From Fictibacillus phosphorivorans (lineage in GTDB: Bacteria > Bacillota > Bacilli > Bacillales > Fictibacillaceae): a stretch of 64,000 nucleotides of DNA. This document shows positions 8,986-17,214 of this stretch, piece after piece. The translations under genes were made by a program, and so were the position numbers. Within the stretch, counting starts at the first letter, position 1. The number at the start of each line of letters is the position of its first letter. Under the pieces are notes generated by a model. The model made no database searches. It had not been told where the DNA came from and was given only the letters and a program-made list of their open reading frames with translations. The DNA is taken from NCBI RefSeq assembly GCF_001619875.1, contig NZ_LRFC01000038.1, positions 124,001-188,000 of the forward strand. The letters are read 5' to 3'.

Positions 8986-10089
8986 ATGAACGAAGGACGT
9001 ATTCAAAAGGTACAGAATTGGTTGAAGCAAGAAGGGCATACTTTCGCGTTCATTCATACGACGGCAAACGTGTTCTACCTATCAGGATTATATTCTGATC
9101 CGCATGAGCGTGTATTAGGTGTGACTGTACTTGCAGAAGGAGAGCCATTTATGATCTGTCCGGGTATGGAGCGTTCGCAAGCTAAAGACGCAGGTTGGAC
9201 ATATGAGATCGTAGGATACAGCGACTCTGAAAATCCTTGGGCGAAAGTTCAGGAAGCATTAGCTAGCCGCGGTGTTACGTCTGCGTCATCTGTTGCGGTT
9301 GAAAAAGAAACACTTCCGTACGCGCGTGGTGAGAAGCTTCTTGGTATGTTTGATGGTGCTGTTTTAGTTGGAGCGGAAGAACTGTTGAACGAGCTTCGTC
9401 TTATAAAAGAAGAGAGCGAGTTAAAGACGTTGCGTGAAGCAGCTAGACTTGCAGACTATGGAGTCGAGGTTGGAGTTGCAGCGCTTCGTGAGGGCGTAAC
9501 GGAGATGGAAGTACTCGCGAAGATCGAATACGAACTGAAGCAAAAAGGGATCAGCGCAATGTCGTTTTCTACAATGGTGCTTTTCGGTGAAAAAGCGGGA
9601 CAGCCTCACGGGAAGCCAGGTCTTAGAAAGCTTCAGCATGGCGACTTCGTATTGTTTGATCTAGGTGTTGTGCTAGATGGCTATTGCTCAGACATCACGC
9701 GTACTGTAGCGTTTGGCGATCTGGATGAAAAGCGCCGTGAGATTTACGATACGGTGCTGGCGGCTCAATTAAAGGCATTAGAAGCATCTAAGCCAGGAAC
9801 TCGTATCGGTGACCTTGACGTGATTGCGCGCAACCACATCACGGAAGCAGGATATGGGGACAACTTCCCGCATCGTATCGGACATGGTCTGGGAATTGAT
9901 GTTCACGAATTCCCGTCCATGAGTGATAACAACGACGGCGTGCTGCGAGAAGGTATGACATATACGATCGAACCAGGCATCTATATTGATGATATCGGCG
10001 GCGTGCGTATTGAAGATGACGTGTATGTAACAGCAGATGGGTACGAAACGTTAACGAAATACCCGAAAGAGCTGCAGATTATTAAATAA
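8986..10089 (+). CDS. M24-family Xaa-Pro dipeptidase/aminopeptidase
   Basis: 367 residues. Cytoplasmic metallopeptidase that cleaves the bond before proline in short peptides. The two-metal site of the M24B family is visible: Asp225 and Asp236 in DLGVVLDGYCSDITRT, the His in HRIGHGLGIDVHE, and Glu in EPGIY and VRIEDDV. The N-terminal creatinase-like domain (about 1-130) begins as in B. subtilis YkvY (NVFYLSGLYSDPHERVLG), which I consider its closest well-known relative. The start at ATG 8986 follows GGAGGT by 6 nt; the open frame extends further upstream but without a ribosome site. Single gene with its own terminator. Confidence 0.9.
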   Translation: MNEGRIQKVQNWLKQEGHTFAFIHTTANVFYLSGLYSDPHERVLGVTVLAEGEPFMICPGMERSQAKDAGWTYEIVGYSDSENPWAKVQEALASRGVTSASSVAVEKETLPYARGEKLLGMFDGAVLVGAEELLNELRLIKEESELKTLREAARLADYGVEVGVAALREGVTEMEVLAKIEYELKQKGISAMSFSTMVLFGEKAGQPHGKPGLRKLQHGDFVLFDLGVVLDGYCSDITRTVAFGDLDEKRREIYDTVLAAQLKALEASKPGTRIGDLDVIARNHITEAGYGDNFPHRIGHGLGIDVHEFPSMSDNNDGVLREGMTYTIEPGIYIDDIGGVRIEDDVYVTADGYETLTKYPKELQIIK

Positions 10090-10104
10090 TTTAAGAAAAT
10101 GATG

Positions 10105-10140
10105 AAGGATGACTCGTTTGAGAGTCATCCTTTCCTCTTT
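10105..10140 (+). terminator. Rho-independent terminator after the M24 peptidase gene
   Basis: AAGGATGACTC/GAGTCATCCTT stem with a 6-nt loop, followed by TTCCTCTTTT. Confidence 0.8.
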
Positions 10141-10188
10141 TATGGGCCAAAGATTGGCCATAAAGACTCTTAGAAGGGGTGTGAAGGA

Positions 10189-10284
10189 TCTCAATCCAAA
10201 AGTTTTGCTCCTGAATCCACGAAAAACAGGGTTCAATCCAAAAGTTTAGGTCATGAATCCAAAAGTTTTAGGGATTTATCCACG
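10189..10284 (-). repeat. 21-bp-step array with AATCC core
   Basis: ATCC recurs at 10194, 10215, 10236, 10257 and 10278, each exactly 21 bp apart, mostly as AATCCAAAAGTTT or AATCCACGA. Read on the minus strand, the units are CTTTTGGATT or CGTGGATT. These match the array at 27097-27190, including the spacer words TTCATGACCTAAA and TTCATACCTAAA. The array lies in the gap between the convergent M24 peptidase and hemolysin III genes. Confidence 0.85.
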
Positions 10285-10367
10285 AGTATACATTTTTAGA
10301 CATATATCGACAAAGAAAAACTTAGAAAAAGAGCAGATCCCATTTCTGCTCTTTAAAAGTTTTTTAA

Positions 10368-11006
10368 TTATAGGGGCAGCACATAAAACATCATCAGAAA
10401 ATGCATTACACTGCCGGCTAGCACAAACAGGTGCCAGACCGCGTGGTGAAAGGGAAAACTGCGCCATACATAAAAGATGCTGCCCAGTGTATATATGATT
10501 CCGCCCGCTACTAAGAGTTGAATCCCTGCTGGCGGCATGTTTGCTGTGATGTCTTGAAAAGCAAATGTGATCAGCCATCCCATCGCGACATAGCCTAATG
10601 TTGATAGCACCACAAACTTTTTCGTGAAGAAGACTTTAAATACTACACCAGAGATCGCAAGTCCCCAAACGACGCCAAACAGTGTCCAGCCGAGTGCGCC
10701 ACCCACGACGATCAATACGATCGGCGTGTATGTGCCGGCAATAAACAGATAGATGGCGGCGTGGTCCATAATTTCAAATAGATCTTTAACCCGTCCTTTA
10801 GGAAAAGCGTGCACGAGGGTGGAAGCTGTATAAAGAGCAAGCATCGTTCCTCCGAATACCGCGAAGCTAACAATATGAACCGCTGTTCCTTTCCATACCG
10901 CAAATACGAGCAGTATAGAAGTAACCGCAACACTAAGGAGGACACCGAGTCCGTGTGTAATGGCGTTTGCTATCTCTTCGCGTTTTGAAAATACATGTGT
11001 ACCCAT
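10368..11006 (-). CDS. Hemolysin III / TrhA-YplQ family membrane protein
   Basis: 212 residues, seven predicted transmembrane segments, PAQR-like family. Near the N-terminus REEIANAITHGLG and at about residue 65 ALYTASTLVHAFP give the conserved Ser and His. The C-terminal GSIFYVWRSFPFHHAVWHLFVLAGSVMHF supplies the His pair that binds zinc in this family. B. subtilis YplQ is the nearest familiar relative. Despite the name, family members act in membrane homeostasis or lipid signalling rather than as toxins. ATG 11006 follows a GGAAGGTGAT site; a GTG further upstream overlaps that site. Role here unknown. Confidence 0.88.
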   Translation of the reverse strand: MGTHVFSKREEIANAITHGLGVLLSVAVTSILLVFAVWKGTAVHIVSFAVFGGTMLALYTASTLVHAFPKGRVKDLFEIMDHAAIYLFIAGTYTPIVLIVVGGALGWTLFGVVWGLAISGVVFKVFFTKKFVVLSTLGYVAMGWLITFAFQDITANMPPAGIQLLVAGGIIYTLGSIFYVWRSFPFHHAVWHLFVLAGSVMHFLMMFYVLPL

Positions 11007-11164
11007 TCCGATCACCTTCCTTTACGTTATGGTAAGTATATCAGAAAACGGTATGCTTTAACCAATTAAAGAATATAAGATTTTGTAAAAAAGAAGGATT
11101 GTATTCTAACAGGATTGAAATAGGTAAGATTATAGACTTTATAGATAAAGAGAGGGTCATGAAT

Positions 11165-12037
11165 ATGGAGGTAACACGCTATTCATCCATTCCTGCTTTT
11201 TACGCGGATGTGGAGTCTTTCTTATTGAGTCAGGAAGACCGAGCGGGAATCATGCTTGGCAACAGTCTGCGCTTTAAAGACAAAGTATGGGAAGAAGAAC
11301 AGCCTTTCTTGGCAACGGTAAAAAAAGATGGGGAAATTGTACTTGCAGCGATGCTCATTCCGCCCTATGCTTTGCTTCTTCTCGAAAAAGATGAAGCAGA
11401 AGGGCTGGCGGCTGTCCCGCATTTAATTCAATACTTAATAAAAGAAGATTATGCCATTCATAAGATTATGTCACCAAAAGCGGTCGGAAAAGCATTCAGT
11501 AAAGAGTGGACGACAGCACATCAATTGGAAGAAAAAGTACTGATGGATCTTCGACTGTATACGCTGCAGTCTGTCATACAGCCGGCGGCACGTCCAGGGA
11601 AATTAAGAAAAGCAACACAGACTGACTTAACGTTCTTGCCTCAATGGATCTTAGAGATGACAGAAGAAACGAACCAGCTTATGACATTTGCTGAAGCAGA
11701 AGAGTATGCGAAGGATCGAGTAGAAAGTGAATTCCTTTTTATATGGGAAGAAGATGGCCGTCCTGTTTCTATGGCTGCAAAAACACGTCCGAACATTAAG
11801 GGGGTTTCTGTTAATCTCGTATATACACCACGTGACTTAAGAGGCAGAGGGTACGCAAGTGCATGTGTGGCCATGTTAAGCAAATACCTCCTAAATGAAG
11901 GTTTTGAGTTCTGCACACTGTATACGGATCTCGCTAACCCGACTTCTAATAAAATCTATCAAAATATCGGGTATCAGCCAGTATCCGATTTTATCGAGTT
12001 AAAGTTTAATCAAAAAAGTACAGAATCTCCAGTCTGA
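11165..12037 (+). CDS. GNAT-family N-acetyltransferase
   Basis: 290 residues. The C-terminal half is an acetyl-CoA-binding GNAT fold, with VNLVYTPRDLRGRGYASACVAML (motif A, R-G-x-G-Y/A) near residue 220 and the terminal YQNIGYQPV strand. The N-terminal half (about 1-150) resembles the non-catalytic part of two-domain GNAT proteins. Substrate unknown. The start is ATG 11165, about 8 nt after AGAGAGGG; ATG 11159 is possible but too close to that site. Its TGA stop touches the stop of the opposing Nudix gene with no gap. Confidence 0.82.
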   Translation: MEVTRYSSIPAFYADVESFLLSQEDRAGIMLGNSLRFKDKVWEEEQPFLATVKKDGEIVLAAMLIPPYALLLLEKDEAEGLAAVPHLIQYLIKEDYAIHKIMSPKAVGKAFSKEWTTAHQLEEKVLMDLRLYTLQSVIQPAARPGKLRKATQTDLTFLPQWILEMTEETNQLMTFAEAEEYAKDRVESEFLFIWEEDGRPVSMAAKTRPNIKGVSVNLVYTPRDLRGRGYASACVAMLSKYLLNEGFEFCTLYTDLANPTSNKIYQNIGYQPVSDFIELKFNQKSTESPV

Positions 12038-12499
12038 TTACCGGCAGACTCTGTCTCTTTTACTAAGATAATAAGTTATGTATCTTTTTGCGCCTGCTAA
12101 AGTGCCTTCAGGAAGTTTGTCTGGTGCAAAGTAACGAAAGTCGAACGATTCGTCTTCATCAATTGACAGTTCACCCGAAACAGAACTTGCCGTATAAACC
12201 GCAGTCACAGCATATAATTCATCACCATTTGGCGTCTTTAGATAGTGATCTTCACCTGAATAATCGTGAAGCTGGGTTAAACCGTCTATATCGAGCCCAG
12301 TTTCTTCTTTTACCTCACGAACAGCGGTTTCTTCAAAGCTCTCACCAAGTTCCATCAAACCGCCTGGCAGCCCCCAGCCACCATCTTTTCGGTGCTGCAG
12401 CAGAATTTCTTCTCTATCATTTTTAATGATAACAACTGACCCTGGTAAGATGAGCGGTGCACTTCCTACATATTTGCGAAGATCTTCATAATAAGCCAT
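12038..12499 (-). CDS. Nudix hydrolase
   Basis: 153 residues. Hydrolyses a nucleoside-diphosphate-linked substrate. The full Nudix box is present at residues about 45-67 (GGLMELGESFEETAVREVKEETG, matching GX5EX7REUXEEXGU). This size and the N-terminus (YYEDLRKYVGSAPLILPGSVVIIKN) are typical of Bacillus stand-alone Nudix proteins with unassigned substrates. It converges exactly on the GNAT gene. A short inverted repeat AGTCTG/CAGACT covers both stop codons and might serve as a weak shared terminator. Confidence 0.9.
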   Translation of the reverse strand: MAYYEDLRKYVGSAPLILPGSVVIIKNDREEILLQHRKDGGWGLPGGLMELGESFEETAVREVKEETGLDIDGLTQLHDYSGEDHYLKTPNGDELYAVTAVYTASSVSGELSIDEDESFDFRYFAPDKLPEGTLAGAKRYITYYLSKRDRVCR

Positions 12500-12597
12500 C
12501 GTATCGCTCCTTTCTAACCAACATTTTACAGAAAATAGGTTAATAATTCATCTAAAAGTGGAACAATGATAAAAGAATGATTGAGGGGAGTTTTTGA

Positions 12598-13563
12598 ATG
12601 GAAGCTTTTGCAAGGCCTCGTGTGGTTGTGAGTAAATGTCTAGAATTCGACGCATGCCGATACAATGGTGATGTGATTTATAATGATGTGATCAAAAAAT
12701 TAATGAATTATGTTGATTTTGTTCCTGTATGTCCAGAGGTGGAGATCGGGCTCGGGACACCAAGAGAAACCATTCGTATCGTTAAAAAAGGGGAAGATCA
12801 TTTGCTTCTTCAGCCTTCCACTCAACGAGATGTAACGAACGAGATGAAAATGTTCTCAGATGGTTATTTATCTAAAATCATTGATACGGATGGATTTATT
12901 TTAAAAACGCGTTCACCTTCTTGTGGTTTAAAAGAAGTGAAAGTGTATGCTTCAACAGAAAAAGGACCAGCGATCGGTCATTCGAGCGGATTATTCGGAG
13001 GAAAAGTAGCCGAGCTTTTTTCGCACTTAGCGATTGAAGAAGAAGGGCGGTTAAATAACTTTACGATCCGAGACCGTTTTTATACTAAGCTATTTACACT
13101 TGCCGCGTTTCGAAACATCCTTCCACAAGGAATAAATGCGTTAAAAGAATTTCATAATAAAAATCAGTTTCTTTTTATGGCGTATAGCAATCCGACATTA
13201 AAAGTGATGAACCGTATCTTAAAAAATGAGCAAGAGAATGGGGAGGAACGAACCATTCAATTGTATGCGAAGGCGATGAATAAACTGTTTAACCGTGCGG
13301 CAAGAAGTGATTCAAACCGAAAAGTCGCGTATGAAATTTTTAAGCGGTATGAAGATAGGCTATCTCAAGGAGAGGTCGCTTTTTTTGAACAGCTTCTTCA
13401 AAAGTACGCAGACAAAAAAGAGCCCTTCTCGAGTGTTGCTACGATTTTGAAATCACACGCCATCCGATTTGAAGACAGCGAAGTGTTAGCACAAACCTTT
13501 TTTGCGCCGTATCCTGAGATTCTGCTGGAGATCTCAGATTCAGGTAAGGGAAGAGACTATTAG
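12598..13563 (+). CDS. DUF523-DUF1722 two-domain protein
   Basis: 321 residues. The N-terminal 150 residues are DUF523, with the family cysteines Cys14 and Cys20 (SKCLEFDAC), Cys45 (VCPEVEIGLGTPRE) and Cys109 (SPSCG). Members of this domain include the iron-sulfur 2-thiouracil desulfurase TudS. The C-terminal half (about 185-310; LFMAYSNPTLKVMNRIL, then a helical region) is DUF1722 (YbgA-like). I infer a sulfur-removing or related iron-sulfur enzyme acting on a modified base, but the function of the fused form is not established. Its last 24 nt overlap the opposing carrier gene. Confidence 0.82.
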   Translation: MEAFARPRVVVSKCLEFDACRYNGDVIYNDVIKKLMNYVDFVPVCPEVEIGLGTPRETIRIVKKGEDHLLLQPSTQRDVTNEMKMFSDGYLSKIIDTDGFILKTRSPSCGLKEVKVYASTEKGPAIGHSSGLFGGKVAELFSHLAIEEEGRLNNFTIRDRFYTKLFTLAAFRNILPQGINALKEFHNKNQFLFMAYSNPTLKVMNRILKNEQENGEERTIQLYAKAMNKLFNRAARSDSNRKVAYEIFKRYEDRLSQGEVAFFEQLLQKYADKKEPFSSVATILKSHAIRFEDSEVLAQTFFAPYPEILLEISDSGKGRDY

Positions 13564-14484
13564 AACAAGCCAATAGAGTGCTGGAATGGTAAGGAAGGAA
13601 AGAATCGTACTTAATGCTACACCTGCAGCGGCAAATGAGGCATCTTTACCATATCTCTCTGCATACATCGAGATGGTTGGAGCGGAAGGCATGCCTGCGG
13701 TCAGAACAGCAACAGCGAATAGTTGAAAAGGCAACGAAAAAAGAGCAAATGGCAATAACAGAACGGGAAAGAAGACCAGCTTATAGAAACTAGCTAGCCA
13801 TAATGACTTGTTGGCGCAATAGCTTTTCAGTTTCTCAATCGGCATGTTCCCTAGAAGAACACCGATCAGCAGCATGGAAAGAGGAACAGTGGGCTTTCCT
13901 GTCATTTCAAGTGTGCTGGACAGAACGGCTGGCAGCGTTCCTGGCAGCAGCATGAGAACAAAGCCGATGAATGTGGCTGTTACACCAGCGTTTAAGAACA
14001 CTTTGCGCCATTGAACTGTTTCAGAGTTTCTGGCAAAGAGATAGATGGCGTACGTCCAAATGACTAATAAATAAACAAAGTTAAAAAGAGTTGCGATAAA
14101 CACCCCTTCTTTTCCAAACAATAAAAAACTGACAGCTATGCCTAGAAAGCCTTGGTTTCCAAAAATCATGATGCCTTCTAAGGCATTTTTTTGTTTATTT
14201 GGAGACCTCAATTTCTTTACCGTCCACCATGAAATGATTGAGGACAAGGTCAGAACAAACACCGACATAACGGAAAGCCAGGCGAACTGTTTCATATTTT
14301 CAAAGGAAAAAGGGACGTCCATGCCAAATAAAATAAGAGCAGGAAGCGTGACATTCAAGATAAGAGCAGTTATTGTTTTTTCACTTCCAAGCGGTAAGAT
14401 CTCCTTTTTACGAAGGATATAACCTAATAACGCAATGCTGTACAATAGGGTTAACTCCTGAATAAAGGGACCAAAATGGTTCAT
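13540..14484 (-). CDS. AEC-family (auxin efflux carrier type) transporter
   Basis: 314 residues with about ten transmembrane segments in two halves, as in bacterial AEC/MleP-like carriers of organic acids. Recognisable stretches are ALILNVTLPALILFGMDV (about 40) and AVAVLTAGMPSAPTISMYAERYG (about 260). The substrate cannot be read from sequence; malate or another carboxylate is a common guess. Start at ATG with AGGAGGGGATGAT upstream. The 3' end overlaps the DUF523 gene by 24 nt. Confidence 0.88.
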   Translation of the reverse strand: MNHFGPFIQELTLLYSIALLGYILRKKEILPLGSEKTITALILNVTLPALILFGMDVPFSFENMKQFAWLSVMSVFVLTLSSIISWWTVKKLRSPNKQKNALEGIMIFGNQGFLGIAVSFLLFGKEGVFIATLFNFVYLLVIWTYAIYLFARNSETVQWRKVFLNAGVTATFIGFVLMLLPGTLPAVLSSTLEMTGKPTVPLSMLLIGVLLGNMPIEKLKSYCANKSLWLASFYKLVFFPVLLLPFALFSLPFQLFAVAVLTAGMPSAPTISMYAERYGKDASFAAAGVALSTILSFLTIPALYWLVLIVSSLT

Positions 14485-14722
14485 CTATCATCCCCTCCTT
14501 ACTAAAAGGGTATGGTTTGCTGGTGAATTGGGTGAAAGTGATTTATGCGATGCTTTGTGTTCGTGGACATAGTTGATTTCTGTTTGTTGGTTTAAGAGGA
14601 GATTTGTTAACTGGGCTTTAAAAAAGCTGAAGTGAATTGTCAAAGAATTTACATACATATGAACGTAAGATTTTTGCTCCTTTAACAAAAGATACATGTA
14701 TAAAACTAAAGGAGTGAAAATC

Positions 14723-15223
14723 ATGAAAAAATTCATACCGTTAGCCCTAGCTTTTTCTGTTTTAACGAGCGGCGTTGTTACGGTTTCTGCTGCAAACCAA
14801 GAAAAGGTACAGGTAGAAGCGCGGGATAAAGGTCACCATTTTAGACATATGAAAAAGTTTGAAGAGCAGGTTCATAAAGCAAATGCTCTAAAAATCGAGC
14901 GGTTAGAGATTCAGAAGGAAATTCTTCAAAAGAAAGATAAACTATTCACACAGCATATAAAAGCTGAAGAAAAGGGAACGCAAGAAAAAAGGACAGGAAA
15001 CAAAGCAAATTGGCAGGATATGAAAAAAATTCATCAAGAATTAAGAGCTTTGCAAAGAGAAGCGCATGAAACAAAAAAGGCGATGCATGAAGCGATGAAG
15101 GCCGATAACGAGAAGCTTGCTTTAGAGAAGATGAATCAGTGGCTAAGCATCAATGAAAAAATCAACAGCAAGCTAGGTGAAAAATCAGCTAAGCTGGATG
15201 AGGCTTTGGCGAAGTATAAGTAA
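14723..15223 (+). CDS. Secreted charged coiled-coil protein of unknown function
   Basis: 166 residues. A clear signal peptide (KKFIPLALAFSVLTSGVVTVSAA, cleavage near residue 24) is followed by an almost entirely helical, Lys/Glu-rich region with heptad-like patterns (HKANALKIERLEIQKEIL, LRALQREAHETKKAMHEAM) from residue 45 to the end. No cysteines and no enzyme motif. ATG 14723 follows AAAGGAGTG by 6 nt. It stands alone with a strong terminator. I do not recognise the family. A cell-wall or biofilm-related structural role is possible but unsupported. Confidence 0.8.
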   Translation: MKKFIPLALAFSVLTSGVVTVSAANQEKVQVEARDKGHHFRHMKKFEEQVHKANALKIERLEIQKEILQKKDKLFTQHIKAEEKGTQEKRTGNKANWQDMKKIHQELRALQREAHETKKAMHEAMKADNEKLALEKMNQWLSINEKINSKLGEKSAKLDEALAKYK

Positions 15224-15230
15224 TTTTTAA

Positions 15231-15266
15231 AAGTGTTGAGACAAAAGTTGCCTCAACACTTTTTTA
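15231..15266. terminator. Bidirectional terminator
   Basis: AAGTGTTGAG/CTCAACACTT stem with T-run on the plus strand and A-run on the other side. It serves the coiled-coil gene and the opposing GDPD gene. Confidence 0.85.
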
Positions 15267-15270
15267 TGAG

Positions 15271-16098
15271 TTACTTCGCTTTATGCAATGGTGGGTAATC
15301 GGGATAATCAGTTATGATACCATCTACACCAGCATCTAAAAGTGGTTGAACTTCCTCTTGTTTCCGAACGGTCCAAGCCATGATCCCCATGTTGCGTTCA
15401 TGAACTTCATCTACGATAGAGGAATTCACAAGGGTTCTGCTAGGATTCACAAATTCCGCATATGAAGCGAATTCATTTAGCTTTGCTTCGCTTAAGTCTG
15501 TTGCACGGGACGTTAGAACGCCTACAGGTACTTTAGGCAAAAGCTTGTCCATTCGCTGCATAGAATCAAACTCAAAAGATTGAACAATGATTTTATGATG
15601 AGCAGGAAGATGCATGTTTCGTTGCTTTATAGCTGCTGCCACTTTTTCTTCAATACCAGGATAATAATACGTTGCTTTTAATTCGATAAGAATACCCGTT
15701 TTTCCACGAAACTCATCAAGAACTTCTTCAAAAGTAGGGACTTTTTCTCCTGTAAATTCTTCTCCAAAGTAGCTCCCAGCATCTAGTTGACGTATTTCAT
15801 CAAGCGTACGGTCTTTTACATATCCTGTTCCGTTCGTTGTACGGTCTAATGTAAAGTCGTGGATAACAACTAGCTCGCCATCTTTTGATTCTTGCACATC
15901 AATTTCAATATAATCAGCTTTCATTTCAACACCTTTATGAAAGGCTGCCATCGTATTCTCTGGTGCATATCCTGCTGCACCGCGATGGGCAACTGTTTGA
16001 ACTTGATCGGATGGCTCATAAGCAAGCGTTGTCGTCGTAAACATTGAACCTACAATCCCCAAGTGATAGTATTGATGCAACTGCCGCTTTTTTAACAT
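15271..16098 (-). CDS. Glycerophosphodiester phosphodiesterase
   Basis: 275 residues. Hydrolyses glycerophosphodiesters to glycerol 3-phosphate and an alcohol. GDPD hallmarks are present: VAHRGAAGYAPENTMAAF (first catalytic His-Arg, about residue 37), the metal-binding pair in YIEIDVQESKDGELVVIHDFTLDRTTNGTG (about 63-92), ILIELK (about 135) and the C-terminal MAWTVRKQEE...VDGIITDYPDY. The first 30 residues hold a weak hydrophobic segment (LGIVGSMFTTTTLAYEP) that could be a signal peptide, so the enzyme may be exported like GlpQ. The N-terminus shown is the longest reading. Confidence 0.9.
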   Translation of the reverse strand: MLKKRQLHQYYHLGIVGSMFTTTTLAYEPSDQVQTVAHRGAAGYAPENTMAAFHKGVEMKADYIEIDVQESKDGELVVIHDFTLDRTTNGTGYVKDRTLDEIRQLDAGSYFGEEFTGEKVPTFEEVLDEFRGKTGILIELKATYYYPGIEEKVAAAIKQRNMHLPAHHKIIVQSFEFDSMQRMDKLLPKVPVGVLTSRATDLSEAKLNEFASYAEFVNPSRTLVNSSIVDEVHERNMGIMAWTVRKQEEVQPLLDAGVDGIITDYPDYPPLHKAK

Positions 16099-16291
16099 GC
16101 ATGTCCTTCATCCCCTCTGTCATTGTTTGATCGAGAACTTACTTGCCTCATGCAACAAGCAAGCTCACAAACATTATGCTAACAAAGGAAAATAAGGAAA
16201 GAATGGTCAAAAGCTCCTGAGTATTTTAAAGAAAAAAAGGTCTTTATAAGGGGATATCTTAATAAAAAGCTCTTCTGTAAAGGGAGTGTGA

Positions 16292-16333
16292 ATGAAGTGT
16301 CACCACTGTAAAAATGTAAAAAACCAGGCGTGA
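16292..16333 (+). other. Candidate 13-codon micro-ORF with CxxC
   Basis: AGGGAG (16281-16286) is ideally placed before ATG 16292, which opens a frame of 13 codons encoding MKCHHCKNVKNQA and ending in TGA. The CxxC arrangement looks like the start of a zinc-ribbon protein. It overlaps the hairpin that terminates the opposing gene. It may be a relic or chance. Confidence 0.25.
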
Positions 16334-16350
16334 TTAAACGCCTGGTTTTT
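16321..16350 (-). terminator. Terminator of the queuosine precursor transporter gene
   Basis: AACCAGGCG/CGCCTGGTT stem. On the minus strand it is followed by a T-rich run. It overlaps the stop codon of the transporter gene. Confidence 0.85.
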
Positions 16351-17032
16351 GAGTCTCTTCTGGGTGTTTGAAGCTTCTTGCAATATAGATAAAAGGTGTA
16401 GAAGCAGCAGAAACAACAAACTTAATCACATATGTCGTGAAGAAGATCTGGATCCAGATATCCCATGAAAACACGCCAGCAAATGCAATCATACAAAAGA
16501 TAAACGTGTCGATCAGCTGACTTACCATCGTACTTCCGTTGTTACGAATCCAAAGCTGATCAGGACGGGAAAACTTTTCCTTCAACTTTGCAAACAGTTT
16601 AACGTCAAGATACTGACTGATCAGGTATGCAGCTAGACTTCCGATTACTAGTCGTGGCATAAAGCCAAAGATAGCTTCAAGATGCGGCTGGAAGATATCA
16701 CTTTCATGTGGTTGAAAAACGAGCACCATCTGCATGATGATCGTCGTCATGATGAGTGTGAAGAACCCAAACCATACCGCTTTTTTCGCTTCTTTTTCCC
16801 CGTACTTTTCGTTGATTAAGTCTGTCGCTAAATAGATGGTGCCGTAAATGACGTTACCAAGTGTCATCACAAGACCGAACATCTCAATGGTTTTAACGAC
16901 TTGTAAATTAGCGAGAATCGTTGCTGCGGCAATCCAGGCAAATAAACCAGTCTTTCCAAACCACTTATAGCACGTTAGGAACAATATAAAATTAACAAGT
17001 GCAAAAGCTACACCAAAATAAAAATTAAACAT
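16334..17032 (-). CDS. Queuosine precursor transporter (YhhQ/YpdP, DUF165 family)
   Basis: 232 residues, about six transmembrane segments. Members import a precursor of the tRNA-modified base queuosine. Family stretches visible are GLVMTLGNVIYGTIYLATDLINEKYGEKEAKKAV (about 55-90) and IRNNGSTMVSQLIDTFIFCMIAF (about 165-187). The start at ATG 17032 follows AGGAGGT by 6 nt; a longer reading upstream would run through the riboswitch. The preQ1 aptamer directly upstream agrees with the transport role. Confidence 0.92.
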   Translation of the reverse strand: MFNFYFGVAFALVNFILFLTCYKWFGKTGLFAWIAAATILANLQVVKTIEMFGLVMTLGNVIYGTIYLATDLINEKYGEKEAKKAVWFGFFTLIMTTIIMQMVLVFQPHESDIFQPHLEAIFGFMPRLVIGSLAAYLISQYLDVKLFAKLKEKFSRPDQLWIRNNGSTMVSQLIDTFIFCMIAFAGVFSWDIWIQIFFTTYVIKFVVSAASTPFIYIARSFKHPEETQKPGV

Positions 17033-17040
17033 AAAATTAC

Positions 17041-17077
17041 CTCCTAGTTTTGATAACGCGGGAGTTTTCGAACCGCG
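17041..17077 (-). promoter_or_regulatory. preQ1-I riboswitch before the queuosine transporter
   Basis: On the minus strand, stem P1 is CGCGG (17077-17073) paired with CCGCG (17061-17057), enclosing the loop TTCGAAAACT. The A-rich tail TTATCAAAACTA runs straight into the Shine-Dalgarno GGAGG. This matches the small preQ1-I aptamer layout, in which the tail docks in the stem groove. Because the tail includes the ribosome site, control is expected to be translational: ligand binding hides the site and lowers transporter synthesis. Confidence 0.8.
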
Positions 17078-17214
17078 AAAAACTTTTAACACAACAGTTC
17101 ACAATTATAAGTCAGTTTTTGTAATTAAGCAATAAACCCTATAAATATATGATCTCTATGCAGTTTACTTTCTCATTCTTTGTGAAATACATAGTGTATG
17201 TGGATTTTTGATAT

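Noticed and set aside
10189-10284. CRISPR-like array
   Set aside because: The conserved core is only 8-12 bp, the step is 21 bp, units are degenerate and no cas genes are in the window.
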